A stretch of 10,282 nt of DNA from an uncultured Clostridia bacterium (GTDB lineage Bacteria; Bacillota; Clostridia; Oscillospirales; Acutalibacteraceae). A program made the translations under genes and the position numbers. The stretch is from the NCBI GenBank assembly GCA_945221685.1, contig CALYNN010000042.1, forward strand, positions 1-10,282. Direction: 5' to 3'. Below the pieces are notes generated by a model, which was not told where the DNA came from, did no database searches, and saw only the letters and a list, made by a program, of their open reading frames with translations. Position 1 is the first letter of the stretch. Each line of letters starts with the position of its first letter. Below, one piece after another: positions 8,035 to 10,282 of the stretch.

Positions 8035-8086
8035 CTCTCCTTTTCATAGAATGTAGTAAACGCGATGATAGTGAGGTGTTTCTACA

Positions 8087-8230
8087 ATGAAAAAGATGTG
8101 CAGGCGTGATTTTTTGTGGATTGCTTTCGGCGCAGGATGCGTTATAGCCTGCTGTTGTCCGACAGTTTGGATTACACGAATACTTGCTATTGTAGTAATT
8201 ATCCTTGGTATTATTTGCTGCAAAAAATAG
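8087..8230 (+). CDS. Small cysteine-rich membrane protein, unknown function
   Basis: A 47-codon reading frame, too short for most gene callers, with a strong GAGGTG (8073–8078) eight bases before its ATG. The predicted peptide has a basic N terminus (MKKMCRRDF), a first hydrophobic stretch (about 9–24), a Pro25 break, a second hydrophobic stretch (about 26–45) and a terminal KK. This fits a short membrane hairpin with both ends in the cytoplasm, or one long tilted helix. Seven cysteines (5, 18, 22–24, 44, 45) give 15% Cys, with a CCC triplet and a CC pair. It lies 52 bases after thiN and 13 bases before spoVM, so it is probably translated from the same message as spoVM and may act in sporulation. 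That role is inference from position only; I recognise no named family. It is unlikely to be a random frame because the ribosome binding site, composition and tight spacing all agree. Confidence 0.7.
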   Translation: MKKMCRRDFLWIAFGAGCVIACCCPTVWITRILAIVVIILGIICCKK

Positions 8231-8231
8231 T

Positions 8232-8238
8232 GGGGGAG
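8232..8238 (+). promoter_or_regulatory. Strong ribosome binding site of spoVM
   Basis: GGGGGAG ends five bases before ATG 8244, just after the stop of the 47-codon gene. It is among the best Shine-Dalgarno sequences in the window and supports real translation of the 27-codon gene. Confidence 0.75.
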
Positions 8239-8243
8239 TTTTT

Positions 8244-8327
8244 ATGAAGGTAATACTGATAAGAAGTCCAAAGCTGCTTGCACCTATTTTAAGATCTATT
8301 TTTAAAATTCAAAAAGTAAAAAGCTAA
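8244..8327 (+). CDS. spoVM: Stage V sporulation protein M (SpoVM), 27 residues
   Basis: Tiny amphipathic peptide that binds the positively curved outer forespore membrane and anchors SpoIVA, starting coat assembly. The peptide begins MKVILIRSPKLLAPILRS and ends KIQKVKS. Compared with Bacillus SpoVM as I recall it, Met1, Lys2, Ile6, Pro9, Lys10, Leu12, Ile15 and Arg17 are the same without gaps; Pro9 is known to matter for SpoVM function. A basic C-terminal tail is also conserved. Length (27) matches the family (about 26). A second proline at 14 replaces a glycine of the Bacillus peptide. Context agrees strongly: thiN is upstream, as in Bacillus where spoVM follows thiN, and sipL and spoIVA are downstream. 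The gene is followed after 9 bases by a terminator. It would be missed by any caller with a 30-codon cutoff. Confidence 0.9.
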   Translation: MKVILIRSPKLLAPILRSIFKIQKVKS

Positions 8328-8336
8328 ACATATTCA

Positions 8337-8366
8337 GCCGCCGTAATTTTACGGCGGTATTTTGTT
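8337..8366 (+). terminator. Rho-independent terminator after spoVM
   Basis: An 8-bp perfect stem CCGCCGTA (8338–8345) and TACGGCGG (8350–8357) with an ATTT loop is followed by the T-rich run TATTTTGTT (8358–8366). It starts 10 bases after the spoVM stop and should end the fmt-to-spoVM transcription unit, separating it from sipL–spoIVA. Confidence 0.85.
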
Positions 8367-8393
8367 ATATTTCGGTTTGTATAAGCATAGTTA
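8365..8393 (+). promoter_or_regulatory. Candidate sigma-E-like promoter for sipL–spoIVA
   Basis: After the terminator, TTATATTT (8365–8372) fits 7 of 8 positions of the recalled sigma-E −35 pattern GHATANNT. CATAGTTA (8386–8393), 13 bases later, matches CATA of the −10 pattern CATACAHT but is weak beyond that. The position, 29 bases before the sipL ATG, is suitable, and spoIVA homologues are sigma-E dependent in the mother cell. The AT-rich background makes chance matches easy, so this is only a candidate. Confidence 0.3.
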
Positions 8394-8421
8394 TTTATAG
8401 AAACTGTAAAGGAGAGTTAAT

Positions 8422-9915
8422 ATGGAACTGTGCAAGGAGTACAAATCACTTTGCTTTAATGAAAGCAGAGAAAAAATACGGGAAAGTGTGGAGCTTGATT
8501 TTCAGGAAAATCTTCCGCAGTATCTTGACGATATTGAAAAAATTATCAGGTGTTCCGTTAATTCCACCGTAACTGATTATGATTTTCATAATTCGTCAAT
8601 AACAGTTTACGGAAAATCAATAATCAGCATTACATATAAATCGGGTGATTCCTGTATTCTTTCCAATATATTTGAAGAAGAATTTTCCAAATCATTTGAA
8701 TTAAATAATTGTGAAAGCTTTTGCTTTGCCAAAATTAAGCTTAAAACAAAATATAATAATATTCATTTAATTAACCAAAGAAGAATTGATGTTCATACTG
8801 CTCTTTCAGTATATATTGAAGCCTTTTGCAGTAACAGCGCGGAATATCTTTGCTCCTGCAAAAATGCTTTCTTTAAAAGCTATAATGCAGAGTGTCTGTC
8901 ATGCAAAAGCAGTGGTACTGCCGGTATTGACTTTGACGAAAATATAAGTGTTATTGAAAATGATACTCAAATTAAAAATATCATAAACTGCTTTGCTGAC
9001 TGCAGAATTGACGATAAAAAAATAATTAAGGATAAAATGCTTGTTAAGGGCACTGTCAGCGTTTGCTTTGTTTATGAATGTATGAACGGTGAAATTCAAA
9101 AGACGGCAACGGCGTTTACTGTAAGTAAGATAATCGAAGCAACAAATCTTGACGAAAATGACACAGCTTTTGTTTTTGCATCAATATCAAATGCTTTTGT
9201 AAAAGCTAAGGCAGATGAAAGCAACAATCTTAAAATTATAGAGTTTGCTGGAAAAGCAACGGTTAATTATCAGATTTATTCTACCGAAAATATTCATGTA
9301 AATATAGATTCTTATGTTCCTCACTATAAAACAAATACTCAGTTAAAATCATTAAATATCAAAGAAAATCCACAGCTTTTCTATGATGACAAAACCCTCG
9401 AGCTTGATTTTGATTGCGACGGCGAGCTTGTTGAAATCATTGACCTGCAGGCAAAAATAACAAATCAGGAAATAGTTGACTCCTGCTTAAAGCTTGAGCT
9501 TTGCCTGTCCTTTATTTATTATGATGACAAAAGTAATATTTGCTTTTGTGAAAAAAAGAAGGAAACTCAAATCCGTCTTGCCGACAGTAAGCTTTCGGGA
9601 AGCTGTAATACCTCATTGCTGTCCTACGATTATGTAATTAAAAACGGTGGAAGAATTGCATTAAGAGCAAATCTTGAATATCAGGCATTTTTATTTACAG
9701 ACAGTAAGATTAATTTTATTACAGATGTTGATGTGAGCGACGAAATATCTTCAGTTAATTCTCCTCAGCTTACATTGTATTTTGCAGATAAAGAAGAAGA
9801 TACCTGGGAAATTGCAAAAAGGTTCTCAACCTCTGCACAGTTAATTATTGATGAAAACGGTCTCAGTTCCGATATAGTTGACAGTAAAAGAATATTGCTT
9901 ATTCCGGGAATATGA
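8422..9915 (+). CDS. sipL: SpoIVA-interacting coat morphogenetic protein SipL (SPOCS + LysM)
   Basis: Mother-cell protein that binds SpoIVA and is required for coat attachment and engulfment-related morphogenesis in Clostridioides difficile. The 497 residues compare with about 500 in that species. Three SPOCS/DUF3794-like segments can be made out: about 35–130 (start DDIEKIIRC, core VYGKSIISITYKSGD), about 174–287 (core VKGTVSVCFVYEC, then FAGKATVNYQIY) and about 318–435 (core LELCLSFIYYDD, then LRANLEYQAF). The C terminus (about 451–496) is a LysM domain: YFADKEEDTWEIAKRF, then a Ser-Asp-Ile-Val-Asp-Ser segment and ILLIPG. In C. difficile the LysM domain carries the SpoIVA-binding surface. 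GGAGAG (8411–8416) precedes the ATG well. There is no signal peptide or membrane segment. It is unusually cysteine-rich (21 Cys, 15 of them in the first 220 residues). spoIVA starts 9 bases after its stop, so partners are co-translated. A generic SPOCS protein is the alternative, but LysM plus context argue for SipL. Confidence 0.9.
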   Translation: MELCKEYKSLCFNESREKIRESVELDFQENLPQYLDDIEKIIRCSVNSTVTDYDFHNSSITVYGKSIISITYKSGDSCILSNIFEEEFSKSFELNNCESFCFAKIKLKTKYNNIHLINQRRIDVHTALSVYIEAFCSNSAEYLCSCKNAFFKSYNAECLSCKSSGTAGIDFDENISVIENDTQIKNIINCFADCRIDDKKIIKDKMLVKGTVSVCFVYECMNGEIQKTATAFTVSKIIEATNLDENDTAFVFASISNAFVKAKADESNNLKIIEFAGKATVNYQIYSTENIHVNIDSYVPHYKTNTQLKSLNIKENPQLFYDDKTLELDFDCDGELVEIIDLQAKITNQEIVDSCLKLELCLSFIYYDDKSNICFCEKKKETQIRLADSKLSGSCNTSLLSYDYVIKNGGRIALRANLEYQAFLFTDSKINFITDVDVSDEISSVNSPQLTLYFADKEEDTWEIAKRFSTSAQLIIDENGLSSDIVDSKRILLIPGI

Positions 9916-9924
9916 GGTGATAAA

Positions 9925-10236
9925 ATGAATAACAGTATTTACAGAGATATTTCAAAAAGAACCAACGGAGATATTTATATCGGCGTTGTCGGCCCTGTAA
10001 GAACAGGTAAATCAACCTTTATAAAAAGATTTATGGATTCGATGGTTATACCTAATATTTCCGACGGATTTGCAAAAGAAAGGGCAAAGGACGAACTGCC
10101 GCAGTCAGCCGCAGGCAGAACCATTATGACCACCGAGCCAAAGTTTATTCCCGAGGAAGCAGTAGAGCTTACAATGGATAATAATATTAATATGCGTGTA
10201 AGATTAATCGACTGTGTTGGATATATCGTTCCAAGC
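9925..10236 (+). CDS. spoIVA: Stage IV sporulation protein A (SpoIVA), 3' truncated by adapter
   Basis: ATPase that polymerises irreversibly on the forespore surface to form the coat basement layer; recruited by SpoVM and, in clostridia, bound by SipL. Only the first 104 of roughly 490 residues are genomic. Seen here: the opening IYRDISKRTNGDIYIGVVG, Walker A GPVRTGKS (23–30), DELPQSAAGRTIMTTEPKF (57–75) as in the family's switch/sensor region, and RLIDCVGY (93–100) as a Walker B-like strand, then IVPS. All match the N-terminal TRAFAC-like ATPase domain of Bacillus SpoIVA closely. GAGGTGA (9914–9920) gives a good ribosome binding site with ATG 9925. Genomic codons stop exactly at 10236; the six further residues that the frame would encode come from sequencing adapter. 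The gene is not a natural truncation. Confidence 0.97.
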
Positions 10237-10282
10237 CTGTCTCTTATACACATCTGACGCTGCCGACGATCTTACGCGTGTA
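10237..10282. other. Nextera sequencing adapter (artefact)
   Basis: The end of the window is synthetic. CTGTCTCTTATACACATCT (10237–10255) is the Tn5 mosaic end as read through from an insert. GACGCTGCCGACGA (10256–10269) is the rest of the Nextera i5-side adapter. TCTTACGC (10270–10277) is the reverse complement of index GCGTAAGA, which I recall as i5 index N517/S517. GTGTA (10278–10282) is the beginning of the reverse-complemented P5 arm. The genomic sequence ends at 10236. Untrimmed read-through at a contig end is the simple explanation. Confidence 0.98.

Noticed and set aside
8041..8072. Possible sigma-E or sigma-G promoter before the 47-codon gene (TCATAGAA and GATGATA)
   Set aside because: Each element has only a partial match; the GAATG–GATGATA pair has spacing of 10, too short for sigma-G, and the sigma-E reading lacks most of the −10 pattern.
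9975..10253. Open frame on the − strand starting MCIRDR
   Set aside because: Its start lies in the Nextera adapter and the rest is antisense to spoIVA; it is a known artefact pattern.
1..10282. CRISPR array, insertion sequence, tRNA/rRNA or phage genes
   Set aside because: No repeat-spacer pattern, transposase, inverted terminal repeats or structured RNA gene could be seen; the only transposon sequence is the library mosaic end at 10237.

Overview
The window is the end of a housekeeping operon followed by a spore-envelope gene cluster from a low-to-moderate GC, endospore-forming member of the Clostridia (Firmicutes). The gut Oscillospirales/Ruminococcaceae type is my best guess. The taxonomic reading rests on the fmt–metallopeptidase–rsmB–rlmN–prpC–prkC–rsgA–thiN order, which is typical of Firmicutes, and on three sporulation genes (spoVM, sipL, spoIVA). 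The SPOCS+LysM protein SipL is a clostridial rather than a Bacillus feature. All genes are on the + strand. Both ends are cut: the window starts inside fmt and the genomic sequence stops inside spoIVA at 10236.

Region 1 (1–8034) is one tightly packed transcription unit: fmt (5' truncated), a YugP-type membrane zinc metallopeptidase, rsmB, rlmN, prpC (PP2C phosphatase), prkC (PASTA Ser/Thr kinase), rsgA and thiN. Neighbours overlap by 1–17 bases or are 1–17 bases apart, so translational coupling is likely. The theme is translation and ribosome maturation (initiator tRNA formylation, 16S m5C, 23S m2A, 30S GTPase) joined to a cell-envelope sensing kinase/phosphatase pair. rpe, which commonly sits between rsgA and thiN in Firmicutes, is absent; rsgA and thiN overlap directly.

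Region 2 (8035–8421) looks non-coding at first glance but holds two small genes, each with a strong ribosome binding site. One is a 47-codon cysteine-rich membrane protein of unknown function (8087–8230). The other is a 27-codon gene that I identify as spoVM (8244–8327). A rho-independent terminator (8337–8366) follows, then a short leader with a weak sigma-E-like promoter candidate.

Region 3 (8422–10236) has sipL (three SPOCS-like regions plus a C-terminal LysM) and the first 104 codons of spoIVA. SpoVM, SipL and SpoIVA form the basement of the spore coat: SpoVM marks the forespore membrane, SpoIVA polymerises on it with ATP, and SipL binds SpoIVA. Having all three in about 2 kb, next to PrkC (a muropeptide sensor tied to spore germination in Bacillus), is the most notable biology here.

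The last 46 bases (10237–10282) are not biological. They are a Nextera transposon end, the rest of the Nextera read adapter, an i5 index and the start of the P5 arm. They truncate spoIVA artificially and create false reading frames on both strands.
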